A stretch of DNA of 64,000 nucleotides, taken from contig DASSRK010000036.1 in the NCBI GenBank assembly GCA_035701825.1, positions 26,578-90,577 of the forward strand. The letters are read 5' to 3'. The notes below the pieces were generated by a model, which was given only the letters and a program-made list of their open reading frames with translations, ran no database searches and was not told where the DNA came from. Position numbers and translations under genes: made by a program. Shown piece after piece: positions 8,808-17,280 of this stretch. The number at the start of each line of letters is the position of its first letter. Within the stretch, counting starts at the first letter, position 1. This DNA comes from CADEED01 sp035701825. GTDB lineage: Bacteria; Pseudomonadota; Gammaproteobacteria; Steroidobacterales; Steroidobacteraceae.

Positions 8808-9260
8808 TCAGGACGCTGCGCCGCGGAACGCGTCGAGCTTCTCGAGCGCGCGGCTCCAGCCGCCGGTGTGCGCTTCGCGCTTGGCTTCGGGCAGCTGCTC
8901 GTGGGTGACCACGACTTCCGTGCGCCGGTCGCGCGGCAGGAAGTCGACGGTGACCAGGGTGTCGCGATCGCCGGTGTGCGGCGAAAACCAGGTGAACACC
9001 AGGCGCCGCGGACGATCGATGACCTGGTACGTCCCGCTGTGGGGAATGACGCCGGACTCGGCGTGCATGTTGATCTCGAAGCGGCCGCCGACCTTCGGCT
9101 CGACCTTGGCCTGCGTGGCGTGGATGCCCGCGCCCGGGCGCATCCAGATGGCGAGCGCCTGCGGATCGAGCCAGGCGTCGAACAACTCCTCGGGGGAAGC
9201 GGCGATGGTGCGGCGGACCACCAGGGCGGCGGGGGCAATGGAATCGGTGACGGCGTTCAT
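8808..9260 (-). CDS. SRPBCC / AHSA1-domain protein
   Basis: A 150-residue START-like helix-grip protein of the AHSA1 family. Hallmarks are the opening VVRRTIAASPEELFDAWLDP, the mid-chain VGGRFEINMH and GTYQVIDRPRRLVFTW, and the closing GGWSRALEKLDAF. The family binds small hydrophobic ligands and is very often encoded next to an ArsR repressor, as here. Its ATG at 9260 overlaps the ArsR stop (ATGA), and GAGGAAA is the likely ribosome site, so the two should be translationally coupled. The ligand is unknown. Confidence 0.9.
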   Translation of the reverse strand: MNAVTDSIAPAALVVRRTIAASPEELFDAWLDPQALAIWMRPGAGIHATQAKVEPKVGGRFEINMHAESGVIPHSGTYQVIDRPRRLVFTWFSPHTGDRDTLVTVDFLPRDRRTEVVVTHEQLPEAKREAHTGGWSRALEKLDAFRGAAS

Positions 9261-9598
9261 TTGCGTTTCCTCTGTCTGGAAGTCACGTAGGCGTCCAGGG
9301 CGGCGAGGCGGCCTTCCCAGAAGCGGCGATAGCGGTCGATCCACTCGGAGGCGGCGGCCAGCGGCTCGGCATTGAGCGACAACACGTGGTCGCGCCCGTT
9401 GACCGAGCGCTTCAGCAAACCGGCGCGCTCCAGCATGCGGATGTGCTTGGAAATCGAGTTCAGCGAGATGGGAAAGCCGGCGGCGATGTCGGTGACGCGC
9501 GCGTCCGCGTCCGTGAGCCGCGCCAGGATGGCGCGGCGGGTCGGATCGCAGAGCGCGTTGAACACGCCATCGAGTCGCGCGGATTGATATTCACCCAT
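9257..9598 (-). CDS. ArsR-family winged-helix repressor
   Basis: A 113-residue transcription factor. DGVFNALCDPTRRAILARL begins the winged helix, and PISLNSISKHIRMLERAGLL is the recognition-helix region. No metal-binding cysteine box (CxC) is present, so it belongs with the AHSA1-linked ArsR proteins that probably respond to an organic ligand rather than a metal. The start codon sits at the exact centre of a 24-bp perfect palindrome, and no Shine-Dalgarno precedes it. The mRNA may therefore be leaderless or nearly so, with strong autorepression. The gene heads the repressor-SRPBCC-GST operon. Confidence 0.92.
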   Translation of the reverse strand: MGEYQSARLDGVFNALCDPTRRAILARLTDADARVTDIAAGFPISLNSISKHIRMLERAGLLKRSVNGRDHVLSLNAEPLAAASEWIDRYRRFWEGRLAALDAYVTSRQRKRK

Positions 9599-9610
9599 AT
9601 GGGTGAATAT
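9587..9610. promoter_or_regulatory. 24-bp perfect palindrome over the arsR start codon
   Basis: The half-site ATATTCACCCAT is followed immediately by its exact reverse complement, giving 12 + 12 bp with no mismatch. The repressor's ATG begins at the dyad centre. Its symmetry, A/T-rich ends in a G+C-rich genome and position fit an autoregulatory ArsR operator that would block RNA polymerase or ribosome access. Confidence 0.8.
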
Positions 9611-9666
9611 AGGAGGACCCGCGCCGTGACGTCAAGGCATCCGGAAGGGATAGGGGTGCCGGCCCG

Positions 9667-10464
9667 TCAGAGGTCCAGCGTGATGCTGACCGGGCAGTGG
9701 TCCGAGCCCAGCACGTCGGCGTGGATCTCGGCCTTCTTCACGTTCTTCCTGAGCGCCGCCGACACCAGGATGTAGTCGATTCTCCATCCCACGTTGCGCG
9801 CGCGGGCATTGGCGAAATGGCTCCACCACGAGTAATGGCCGTTGCCCTGCGTGAAGAGTCGGAAGGTGTCGATGAAGCCGGCGTCGACGAAGTTCTGGAA
9901 GCCCTCGCGCTCTTCGTCGGTGAAGCCCTTCTTGCCGCGGTTCGGCTTGGGGTTCGCGAGATCGAGCTCGGTGTGCGCGACGTTGAGATCGCCGCAGAAG
10001 ATCACCGGCTTCTTGCGGTCGAGCTGCCTGACGTAGGCGAGGAAGGCCGGGTCCCAGTGCTCGTGCCGCAGTTTCAGGCGCGACAGGTCGTCCTTGGCGT
10101 TCGGCGTGTACACCGTGACCGCGTAGAACTTCGGGTACTCGGCGGTGACCACGCGGCCTTCGTTCCACGAGTCGCGCTTGAGCTCGTCGGCGAAACTGAA
10201 TTTCTTCGCGAAGCTGTCGGGAAAGCCGCAGGTGACCTTGAGCGGTTCCTCGCGCGAGAAGATAGCCGTGCCCGAGTAGCCCTTCTTCTCGGCCGAGTTC
10301 CAGTACTCGTGGTAGTCGGGCAGGTCGATCTCCGCCTGGCCCTTCTCGGCCTTGGTCTCCTGCAGGCAGAGGATGTCGGGCTGGTGCTCGGCGACGAATT
10401 TCTGGAAGGTGCCCTTGCGGGTGACGGCGCGGATGCCGTTGACGTTCCACGAATAGAATTTCAT
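9667..10464 (-). CDS. xthA: Exodeoxyribonuclease III
   Basis: A 265-residue AP endonuclease and 3'-5' exonuclease of base-excision repair. It opens MKFYSWNVNGIRAV, which fixes the start at 10464 although the frame stays open upstream. The family's catalytic motifs are in order: LCLQETKAE (metal-binding Glu), VYTPNA, FCGDLNVAHTELDLANP (Asp/Asn pair), WRIDYILVS and the terminal GSDHCPVSITL, which carries the catalytic Asp-His. Length is normal. It is transcribed alone, divergent from the GFA-domain gene. Confidence 0.95.
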   Translation of the reverse strand: MKFYSWNVNGIRAVTRKGTFQKFVAEHQPDILCLQETKAEKGQAEIDLPDYHEYWNSAEKKGYSGTAIFSREEPLKVTCGFPDSFAKKFSFADELKRDSWNEGRVVTAEYPKFYAVTVYTPNAKDDLSRLKLRHEHWDPAFLAYVRQLDRKKPVIFCGDLNVAHTELDLANPKPNRGKKGFTDEEREGFQNFVDAGFIDTFRLFTQGNGHYSWWSHFANARARNVGWRIDYILVSAALRKNVKKAEIHADVLGSDHCPVSITLDL

Positions 10465-10513
10465 CGCGCGGATTGTATGCAGTCCGCGGGAAGATGCGGT
10501 AGCTTGCGGGGCC

Positions 10514-10933
10514 ATGAGCAGGGTGATCACCGGTGGATGCCTGTGCGGCAAGGTGCGCTTTCGCATCACGGCCGAGCCCATGGCGATGCGCCTGTGCTGG
10601 TGCCGGCTGTGCCAGTACCTGGCGGCGGGCAGTGCCACCGTGAACCTGGTATTTCCCAGCAACGCCATCGAGATCGAGGGCACGCCCCGCGACTACCGCT
10701 CGGTGGCGGACAGCGGCAACGTCATGCATCGGCGCTTCTGCGCCGATTGCGGCACGCAGTTGTTCAGCGAGGCGGAACAACGGCCGCATCTCATCATCGT
10801 GCGCAATGGCGCCCTCGACGACACCGGGCTCATGGCCCCCGGCGCCACGATCTGGACCTCGCAGGCGCCCGAGTGGGCGTGGATCGACGCGACACTCCCG
10901 CGGCACGCCGGGCAGCCACCGCCGGTCGCATGA
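10514..10933 (+). CDS. GFA-domain (CENP-V/GFA) zinc protein
   Basis: A 139-residue protein of the glutathione-dependent formaldehyde-activating enzyme fold. Three cysteine clusters, GGCLCGKVRF near residue 8, CWCRLCQYL near 28 and CADCGTQLF near 75, supply the structural and catalytic zinc ligands. Most family members have not been shown to act on S-hydroxymethylglutathione, so the activity is open. It lies 50 nt from xthA on the opposite strand and directly upstream of a hybrid kinase. Confidence 0.88.
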   Translation: MSRVITGGCLCGKVRFRITAEPMAMRLCWCRLCQYLAAGSATVNLVFPSNAIEIEGTPRDYRSVADSGNVMHRRFCADCGTQLFSEAEQRPHLIIVRNGALDDTGLMAPGATIWTSQAPEWAWIDATLPRHAGQPPPVA

Positions 10934-10984
10934 AGTCGCGCGGCCGCGTGCGGCGGGGGTACTCTTGCCGCCCATGGGCATCAC

Positions 10985-13372
10985 GTGCGGGTTTTGGCGC
11001 TGATCGCGCGTCTCAAGTTGGAATTCCGGTTCGCGCGCCTCTGGCCGTGGATCGAGCAAACCGTGCCGCGGCGCTTCGCCTTCGCGGCCATCACCGGCGG
11101 CTGCGCGGCCGCTTTGCATTGGGCGATCTTTCCGATCACGCAGTCGCGCGTCACTTTCATCTTCTTCGTCCCGGCCATCGTGCTCGTGACCACCATCGCG
11201 GGGCGCTGGCCGGGCGTGCTGGTGGCCCTGATCGGCCTGGCCAATTCGGCGGTGATGAAGCCGGCAGGCACGCTGCTCGTCCCGAACTCCGCCGAGCAGG
11301 TGGCGCTGATTTCCTCCGCCATCGTCTCGGTGATGGTGGTGCTGGTCGGCGACTATTACCGCTCGCTGTCGCGGCGCGAGCTGTCGGACCTGCACGAGCT
11401 GCACGAGCTGTCGGCGGCGCTGGCTTCCATTCCGCACCTCTCCGGGCAACTCGAGCTCATCCTGTCGACCTTCGTGCGCATCCATGGAACCGACAAGGGA
11501 CTGATCTCCACCTTCGATTCGAGCCGCGGAGTGCTCGAGCTCGCCGCGAGCGTCGGCTTCGGCCCACGCGCCGTGGACGAGATCAGGTTCCTCAAGTCCG
11601 GCATGGGACCTTCGGGCCTGGCTTGCGCCGACAAGCGGCGCGTGGTGATCGATGACGTGGAGCGCGACGCGCGCTTTCCCGGGTTTCGCGAGTGGGCCCG
11701 CGGCGAAGACATCCGCGCGGTGCATTCCACGCCGCTGATCGCACGCGACGGGCAGGTGCTGGGCGCGTTGTCGGCGCACCTCGCCAGGGCGCGCAAGCCC
11801 ACCGGGCGCGAACTGCGCATCGCGGACATCTGCGCGCGCAAGGCGGCGGTGTTCATCGAACGCGCGCGCGCCGAAGAGCTGGTGCGCCAGCGTGACCGCC
11901 GCTTCCAGTCGGTGCTCGAGGCGGCCGGTGTCCCGTTCCTGATCTTCACGCCGGTGCGCGATGCCGAAGGGCGCATCCGCGATTTCCGCTTCCGCTATTT
12001 CAATGCGGCCGCGGCCAATGTCATGCGCGTGAAGCCCGCGGAGATGCTCGGGCGCGAGGTGCTCGAGGTCATGCCGCGCGCCTGGGACGATCCCGGGCGC
12101 CTGGAGATGTACATCGAGGCCCTGGAGCGCAACGAGGTGCGCCAGTCGGAACGACAATCGGCCGCCGACGGCAACAGCGCCTGGTTCCACATCGTGGCAT
12201 CGCCGCTCGACGGCGATCTCGCCGTGTGGTTCGCCGACATCACCCAGCGCAAGAACCAGGAGCGCGAGCTGGTCGAGGCGGATCGGCGCAAGGACGAGTT
12301 CCTCGCGACGCTGGCGCATGAGCTGCGCAATCCGCTCGCCCCCATCCGCCAGGCGGCGTCGATCGCGCGCAACCCGCAGGCCAGCGAGGCGCAGCGCCGC
12401 TGGTCGCACAACGTCATCGAGCGCCAGGTGCAGCACATGTCGCTGCTGCTCGAGGACCTGCTGGACGTCTCGCGCATCACGCACGGCACGTTGCGGCTGC
12501 GCAAGCAGGACACCGACCTGCAGTCCATCGTGAGCGCGGCGGTCGAGACCGCCCGCCCGCTGATCGACGAGCGCCACCACCAGCTCACCCTCGACGTGCC
12601 GGAGAACCTGCGCGTGTTCGGCGATCCGCTGCGCCTCGCGCAGGTGTTGTCGAACCTGCTGACCAACGCCGCCAAATACACCCATCCGCGCGGCGCGATC
12701 CGCGTCAGCGCGCAGCAGGAGGGCGGCGACCTCGTGATGAGCGTGGCGGACAATGGCATCGGCATCGCGGCCGAAGACCTGCCCAGGGTGTTCGGCATGT
12801 TCGCGCAGGTGCGCTCGGCCCAGGAGCACGCGGCGGGCGGCCTCGGCATCGGCCTGGCACTGGCGCGCGGCATCGTGGATCTGCACGGGGGCCGCATCGA
12901 GGCGCAGAGCAACGGTCCGGGCAAGGGCAGCCGCTTCACGGTGCGCGTGCCGGGTGCTTCGCGATCCGCGGCGTCGGCGGCCGCCGCGCATCCCGCGCTC
13001 GACGGCCGCGCGGGCACGCAGCGACGCATCCTGGTGGCCGACGACAACCGCGACGCCGCCGAGAGCCTGGCCATCATCCTGCGCCTCGAGGGCCACGAGG
13101 TGGCGCTGGCGCACGACGGGGCGGCGGCCCTGGAGCTGTTCGCCGCGCAGCGGCCGGACGTGGCGCTGCTCGACATCGGCATGCCGTCCGCCAACGGCTA
13201 CGAAGTCGCGCAGCGGATCCGCGCCATCGCCGGGGGCGAGCGGGTCATGCTGATCGCCATCACCGGCTGGGCGCAGGACTCGGACAAGGCGCGCTCGCGC
13301 GCCGCCGGTTTCGACCATCACCTGACCAAGCCTGTCGAGCCGGCCGCGCTCATCGAACTACTCGCCACCTAA
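10985..13372 (+). CDS. Membrane hybrid histidine kinase (DUF4118-like, GAF, PAS, HisKA, HATPase, receiver)
   Basis: A 795-residue kinase. The N-terminal 125 residues hold about four hydrophobic helices of the KdpD-type DUF4118 layout (AFAAITGGCAAALHWAIF, TFIFFVPAIVLVTTIAGRWPG). A GAF domain spans about 150-300 and a PAS domain about 305-420. HisKA carries H445 in AHELRNPLAPIRQ, HATPase has NLLTNAAKYT and DNGIGIA, and the receiver has D730 in LLDIGMPSANGYEVA. The start is GTG at 10985. A nearby ATG at 10974 is in another frame and stops after nine codons. The ligand is unknown, and output must go through a separate protein. Confidence 0.92.
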   Translation: MRVLALIARLKLEFRFARLWPWIEQTVPRRFAFAAITGGCAAALHWAIFPITQSRVTFIFFVPAIVLVTTIAGRWPGVLVALIGLANSAVMKPAGTLLVPNSAEQVALISSAIVSVMVVLVGDYYRSLSRRELSDLHELHELSAALASIPHLSGQLELILSTFVRIHGTDKGLISTFDSSRGVLELAASVGFGPRAVDEIRFLKSGMGPSGLACADKRRVVIDDVERDARFPGFREWARGEDIRAVHSTPLIARDGQVLGALSAHLARARKPTGRELRIADICARKAAVFIERARAEELVRQRDRRFQSVLEAAGVPFLIFTPVRDAEGRIRDFRFRYFNAAAANVMRVKPAEMLGREVLEVMPRAWDDPGRLEMYIEALERNEVRQSERQSAADGNSAWFHIVASPLDGDLAVWFADITQRKNQERELVEADRRKDEFLATLAHELRNPLAPIRQAASIARNPQASEAQRRWSHNVIERQVQHMSLLLEDLLDVSRITHGTLRLRKQDTDLQSIVSAAVETARPLIDERHHQLTLDVPENLRVFGDPLRLAQVLSNLLTNAAKYTHPRGAIRVSAQQEGGDLVMSVADNGIGIAAEDLPRVFGMFAQVRSAQEHAAGGLGIGLALARGIVDLHGGRIEAQSNGPGKGSRFTVRVPGASRSAASAAAAHPALDGRAGTQRRILVADDNRDAAESLAIILRLEGHEVALAHDGAAALELFAAQRPDVALLDIGMPSANGYEVAQRIRAIAGGERVMLIAITGWAQDSDKARSRAAGFDHHLTKPVEPAALIELLAT

Positions 13373-13430
13373 GGGCGCGATTTCGGAAAATATCCATGCC
13401 CGCGCGCGAATAGTTAGGTAGCCTCGCGGC

Positions 13431-13994
13431 ATGAACTTCGGGCCGATCGAATTCGCCGCCTACCTGCGGCGCCGCGGAATGCGCGGCGGCGAGACCGCGG
13501 CCGTGACCGCGGCCCGGGACGCCGCGCCGGCGCCGCCCGTGGAGCGCAACCGCCTGGCGGTCGTGAGCGGCGCGGCGGAGCTGGCGCACAGCTCGCGCAA
13601 CCCGGCGCTGACCGTCGGTGTCTTCGAGGCCATCGCGGGGCCGGTGAATGCGGCGGCCGCGGCGCGGCCGCTGCGCGTGCGGGTGAAGTCCTCGGCGGGA
13701 CCGGTGGTGCTGGTGCTGTCGTCGCTGCAGGGCGTGCGCTGGAACGTCGAGCTCGCGCCGCGCGCGGCGTTGGTGGCGGTGCTGCTGGCGGGGTGCGGTG
13801 ACTCGACGGTGACCGGGGTCGGCGAGGTCCCGGTGCTGTCGATCGGCGGCTTCTACGCGTTCCGCGCGGGATCCGAGGAGTTCCGGCATCTCGAGAACGA
13901 GGTGTTGCGCGCCACCGGCTGCGGCATCCACGGCTTCGAGCGGGCGCGCGCCGACGGCGACGTCGAGATCGGCAGCGTGCGCGACCGCGGCTAG
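13431..13994 (+). CDS. Conserved hypothetical protein
   Basis: A 187-residue protein without a signal peptide or membrane helix. The N-terminal 60 residues are Ala/Arg-rich and low in complexity. From about residue 80 there is an ordered domain (RPLRVRVKSSAGPVVLVLSS, GVRWNVELAPRAALVAVLLAG, GDSTVTGVGEVPVLSIGGFY) followed by EEFRHLENEVLRATGCGI. I know similar uncharacterised sequences from other proteobacteria, which supports a real gene, but no function is established. Its stop overlaps the stop of the convergent synthase gene at CTAG (13991-13994). Confidence 0.7.
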   Translation: MNFGPIEFAAYLRRRGMRGGETAAVTAARDAAPAPPVERNRLAVVSGAAELAHSSRNPALTVGVFEAIAGPVNAAAAARPLRVRVKSSAGPVVLVLSSLQGVRWNVELAPRAALVAVLLAGCGDSTVTGVGEVPVLSIGGFYAFRAGSEEFRHLENEVLRATGCGIHGFERARADGDVEIGSVRDRG

Positions 13995-15259
13995 AGTTGC
14001 GAGCGCAGCAGCAGCGCCAGCCGCTCGTTGACCCGCCGGCCGAGTGTGCGGCCGCGCCATTTCCTGAGCACCATGCGCCGCGACTGCTGCACGTCCGCGT
14101 CCATGAGCCGAATCTGTTCGCGCGCCAGCTCCTCGCTGAACACGTTGAGGTTGGCCTCGTCGTTGAGCCGGAACGAGCGATCGTCGAAATTCGCCGAGCC
14201 CACCGAGCTCCACAGGCCGTCGATGACCAGCACCTTGCAGTGCATCATCGTCGGCTGGTATTCGTAGATCTGGATTCCCGCTTCGAGCAACGCGCCGTAC
14301 AGCCCCTGCGCGGCCCAGCGGCCGACGCGCGCGTCCGTGTAGCGTCCCGGCACGATGATGCGGACCCGCACGCCGCGGCGCGCGGCCGAACACAGCGCTT
14401 CGACGGTCAGCTTGTCGGGCACGAAATACGCGTTGGCGATGTCGATCGAGGTCTTCGCCGCCGTCAGCGCCAGCAGCACCATGAGGTGCATGCTCTCGGA
14501 CCCGCCCACCGGCGAGCTGCCGAACATCTGCGCTTCCATGTCGCCCGCCGGCGCGATCTTCGGGAAATATTCCGCGCCATGCAGCACGCGGCCCGTGGCC
14601 TTGATCCAGTTGTCGACGAACACCGCCTGCATCTGCGCGACCACGGGGCCTTCCGCCTTGAAGTGCGAGTCGCGCCACGGCGGCAGGCCCTGGAGCCCGT
14701 CCTTCCATTCGACGCCCATGCCGACGCCGCCGGTGAAGCCGAGCTTGCCGTCGACCACCAGCAGCTTGCGGTGCGTGCGGTTGTTGAGTCGCCCGAGGTG
14801 ATACCAGCTCGGCGGGTGGTACAGGTGCAGCTCGCAGCCCGCGGCCCGCGCCGCCGCCAGCAGGTCGGGATTCATGGTGCGCGAGCCCAGCCAGTCGAGC
14901 AGCATGTGGACCTGCACGCCGCGGCGCGCCGCCGCCGCCAGTTCCTGGACGAAGGTCGCGCCCACGCCGTCGCGGAACACGAAGGTCTCGAAGGTGATGT
15001 TGGTCTGCGCCGTGCGGATGGCGTTCAGCATCGAGGCATAGATCTGCTCGCCGTTCACCAGCGAGGTGATGCGATTGCCGGGCAGCAGCGGCGGGCCGAG
15101 CAGGATGCCGAGCGCGCGCCGGAAGTCGGCGTCACCGCTGGTATACAGCCGGCGCGGCCGGTAGAGCAGGCGCTTCTCGGTGGTCGCGAGGTTGGCGCCG
15201 ATGAACAGCAACAACGCGGTCGCGAGCAGCGTGACGAGGACGATTGACAGGACGGACAC
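13991..15259 (-). CDS. Cardiolipin synthase-like phospholipase D family protein
   Basis: A membrane-anchored phosphatidyltransferase of 422 residues. One N-terminal helix (VLVTLLATALLLFIGANL) is followed by two PLD domains, each with an HKD motif: HRKLLVVDG at H163 and HCKVLVIDG at H340. GSANFDDRSFRLNDEANL after the second motif is characteristic of bacterial cardiolipin synthases, which join two phosphatidylglycerol molecules or use other headgroups. The start is uncertain. I use the GTG at 15259, the only usual start codon just before the helix, although its ribosome site is weak. It lies 19 nt downstream of the AI-2E-family gene, so co-transcription is likely. Confidence 0.88.
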   Translation of the reverse strand: MSVLSIVLVTLLATALLLFIGANLATTEKRLLYRPRRLYTSGDADFRRALGILLGPPLLPGNRITSLVNGEQIYASMLNAIRTAQTNITFETFVFRDGVGATFVQELAAAARRGVQVHMLLDWLGSRTMNPDLLAAARAAGCELHLYHPPSWYHLGRLNNRTHRKLLVVDGKLGFTGGVGMGVEWKDGLQGLPPWRDSHFKAEGPVVAQMQAVFVDNWIKATGRVLHGAEYFPKIAPAGDMEAQMFGSSPVGGSESMHLMVLLALTAAKTSIDIANAYFVPDKLTVEALCSAARRGVRVRIIVPGRYTDARVGRWAAQGLYGALLEAGIQIYEYQPTMMHCKVLVIDGLWSSVGSANFDDRSFRLNDEANLNVFSEELAREQIRLMDADVQQSRRMVLRKWRGRTLGRRVNERLALLLRSQL

Positions 15260-15278
15260 TTTGTTCTTGTGGCTGCAC

Positions 15279-16439
15279 CTAACTACCGCGCGTGGCCGCC
15301 GCGCCGGGCTCGCGCGCCGGCGGGTCCGCCGCGGGCGGGCCCGGCACGCGCGCGCGCTTCGAGGAACGCGGCTGCCAGCGGCCGTTCGGCGACAAAAAGT
15401 CGCGTACCGTGCGCCATTCGGGCTGGTACTGCGCCGCGACCTTGAGCGCCACGACCACCGGCATGGCGAGCAGCATACCGGGAATGCCCCAGAACCCGTA
15501 GCCGAACCACACCGCCAGCAGGACGACCAGCGCATTCACCTCGAAGCGCCGCCCCACCGTCAGCGGCTGGACCAACTGGCCCTCGATGAGATGCAGGCAC
15601 AGGAATACCCCCGGTACCGCGAGCGCGCGCCCGAGGGTGTCGAAGGTCAGCAGCGCCGCGACCGCCAGGATGAAGAACGCCGCGATGGGGCCCAGGTAGG
15701 GCACGAAGTTGAACACCGCGACCAGCACGCCCCAGAGGATCGCGTTCGGCATGTCGAGCGCATACATGGCGGCCGCCGTGCACACGCCCAGGCCGACGTT
15801 GATCAGCGCCACCGTGGCGAAGTAGCGCCCGACCTCGTAGCGGATGGCCTCGGTCAGCCGCAGCGTGCGCGCACTGGCCTCGCTGCCCGACAGCGATGCG
15901 CCCATGCGCGCCAGCAGCGGCGGGCCACCGAGCAGGAAGAACAATGTGAGTGGAATGACCGTCAGTCCCTCGAGGAAGGACTTGGTGATGGTGATCGCGC
16001 TGCTGCGTTCGGCGATCGGCGCGACGACCGCGGCCGGCGCCGGTGCCGGACCGCCCTGCGCGAGGCGCCCGGCGCGTTCGGCCACCGCATCGACACGCCG
16101 GAAGATCTCGCGCAGCGGTCGCAATCGCGGATCGATCTGCCGCATGGTCTGGGGCGCGCGCGCCAGCCACTCGTTGGCCGGGTTCCATACGGCGTTGATG
16201 GCGGCGGCCGTGCAGCCGAGCACCAGGAACATCACCACGCCCACGGCGAAACCGCGGCGCAGTCCCCAGCGCTGCAGTCGATCGACGGCCGGCGTGAGCA
16301 GCATCGCGAGGAACACCGCCATCGCCACCGGGATCAGCACGTCCTGGGCGAAGTACAGCACCACGCCGGCTCCCATCAGGGCCACCAACCACACAGCGCG
16401 CGTGAGTTTCGATCCGGCGCCGGGTTCTTGCGTCTGCAT
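15279..16439 (-). CDS. AI-2E transporter family permease
   Basis: A 386-residue polytopic inner-membrane protein of the PF01594 family (TqsA/YdiK/PerM type). Hydrophobic helices occur at both ends around a central soluble segment. The C-terminal family core reads VFNFVPYLGPIAAFFILAVA, LIEGQLVQPLTVGRRFEVNA and FWGIPGMLLAMPVVVALKV. The tail is Arg/Pro-rich and variable. Members have been linked to autoinducer-2 export, ion/proton antiport or osmotolerance, so the substrate is open. I chose the ATG at 16439, next to the first predicted helix. Confidence 0.88.
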   Translation of the reverse strand: MQTQEPGAGSKLTRAVWLVALMGAGVVLYFAQDVLIPVAMAVFLAMLLTPAVDRLQRWGLRRGFAVGVVMFLVLGCTAAAINAVWNPANEWLARAPQTMRQIDPRLRPLREIFRRVDAVAERAGRLAQGGPAPAPAAVVAPIAERSSAITITKSFLEGLTVIPLTLFFLLGGPPLLARMGASLSGSEASARTLRLTEAIRYEVGRYFATVALINVGLGVCTAAAMYALDMPNAILWGVLVAVFNFVPYLGPIAAFFILAVAALLTFDTLGRALAVPGVFLCLHLIEGQLVQPLTVGRRFEVNALVVLLAVWFGYGFWGIPGMLLAMPVVVALKVAAQYQPEWRTVRDFLSPNGRWQPRSSKRARVPGPPAADPPAREPGAAATRGS

Positions 16440-16612
16440 GGCGTCACTGTGTGCGATCCGCGCGCGTAGGACCATGCGCACGATCCGTCGGCGCACTGCG
16501 CAATCGGCACGCCCCGAAGTCAGGAAAGTCTGACAGCGCGCCGGTGTCGCGAACCCGCCGCGAGCGACTATGATCGCGCGTTCATTTACGGGCCGAAGCA
16601 GGGAGGCATCAC

Positions 16613-16981
16613 ATGGTACAGGCCGCTCCAAGGCGCATCGTGATCGCCGATGACAACGAAGATTCCGCGCAGAGTTTCGCGATGCTGCTGTCGTTCTCGG
16701 GGCACGAAGTGAAGGTCGCGCACGATGGCGCCGAGGCACTGGACGCGGTGCGCAACTTCCGTCCCGACGTGGCTTTCCTCGACATCGGCATGCCCGTGCT
16801 CACCGGGTACGAGGTGGCTCAGGCCGTGCGCGCCGAGCCCTGGGGCAACGAGGTCACGTTGATCGCGGTGACCGGCTGGGGCCAGCCGGACGACAAGCAG
16901 CGCGCGCACACCGCGGGCTTCGATCGCCACCTGGTCAAGCCGATCGACCCGGACGAAGTCGACCGGCTGCTCGATTCCTGA
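16613..16981 (+). CDS. Single-domain response regulator (receiver only)
   Basis: A 122-residue CheY-like receiver without an output domain. The acidic pocket is ADDNEDSAQ near the N-terminus, the phospho-acceptor is D57 in FLDIGMPVLTGYEVA, the conserved Thr is in AVTGWGQ, and the Lys is in HLVKPID. GGAGG at normal spacing supports the start. The sequence is strikingly close to the C-terminal receivers of the hybrid kinases in this window, sharing LDIGMP, GYEVA, TGWG and AGFD-H-KP. It may be a shuttle or phosphate sink in the same phosphorelay network, or a receiver detached from a hybrid kinase. Confidence 0.93.
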   Translation: MVQAAPRRIVIADDNEDSAQSFAMLLSFSGHEVKVAHDGAEALDAVRNFRPDVAFLDIGMPVLTGYEVAQAVRAEPWGNEVTLIAVTGWGQPDDKQRAHTAGFDRHLVKPIDPDEVDRLLDS

Positions 16982-16995
16982 GGACTCGCGCCGGG

Positions 16996-17100
16996 TCAGC
17001 GCACCAGGGCCGTGCCGAGCAGCGCGGCCGCCGCGACCGCCGCGGCGATGCCGAACAGGATGGATACGTAATTCGCGACGTGACGCACGATGGCGGGCAT
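16996..17100 (-). CDS. 34-residue single-span membrane peptide
   Basis: An ORF of 34 codons beginning MPAIVRHVANYVSILFGIAA, followed by an Ala/Val/Leu-rich helix and ending LVR. A near-ideal Shine-Dalgarno (ACGGAGGAA) lies 8 nt before the ATG, stronger than for most genes here. One transmembrane helix of about 22 residues with basic residues at both ends is predicted. I recognise no family. It converges on the lone receiver gene, 15 nt between stops. Confidence 0.6.
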   Translation of the reverse strand: MPAIVRHVANYVSILFGIAAAVAAAALLGTALVR

Positions 17101-17280
17101 GCGGGGTTCCTCCGTAAGTAGCTAGACCTCGATGGTGAGGGCGGGGGCGTCGCGGCGCCGTCCGATGCGGCGAGCGCCGGCGTCCGGCGCACGGCGCGAA
17201 ACCCATCGGCACAGTCCCACGCATGGCCACCGCCTGTAGGCCGGGAACTACACGCCGCTCCGGACGGTCGGTATCCTCCA

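Noticed and set aside
9632..13321. Very long minus-strand ORF (1229 codons) opposite the GFA gene and a hybrid kinase
   Set aside because: It is antisense to xthA-adjacent and kinase genes with clear domains. The product is Arg/His/Ala-rich low-complexity sequence with no motif, as expected from codon bias in G+C-rich DNA.
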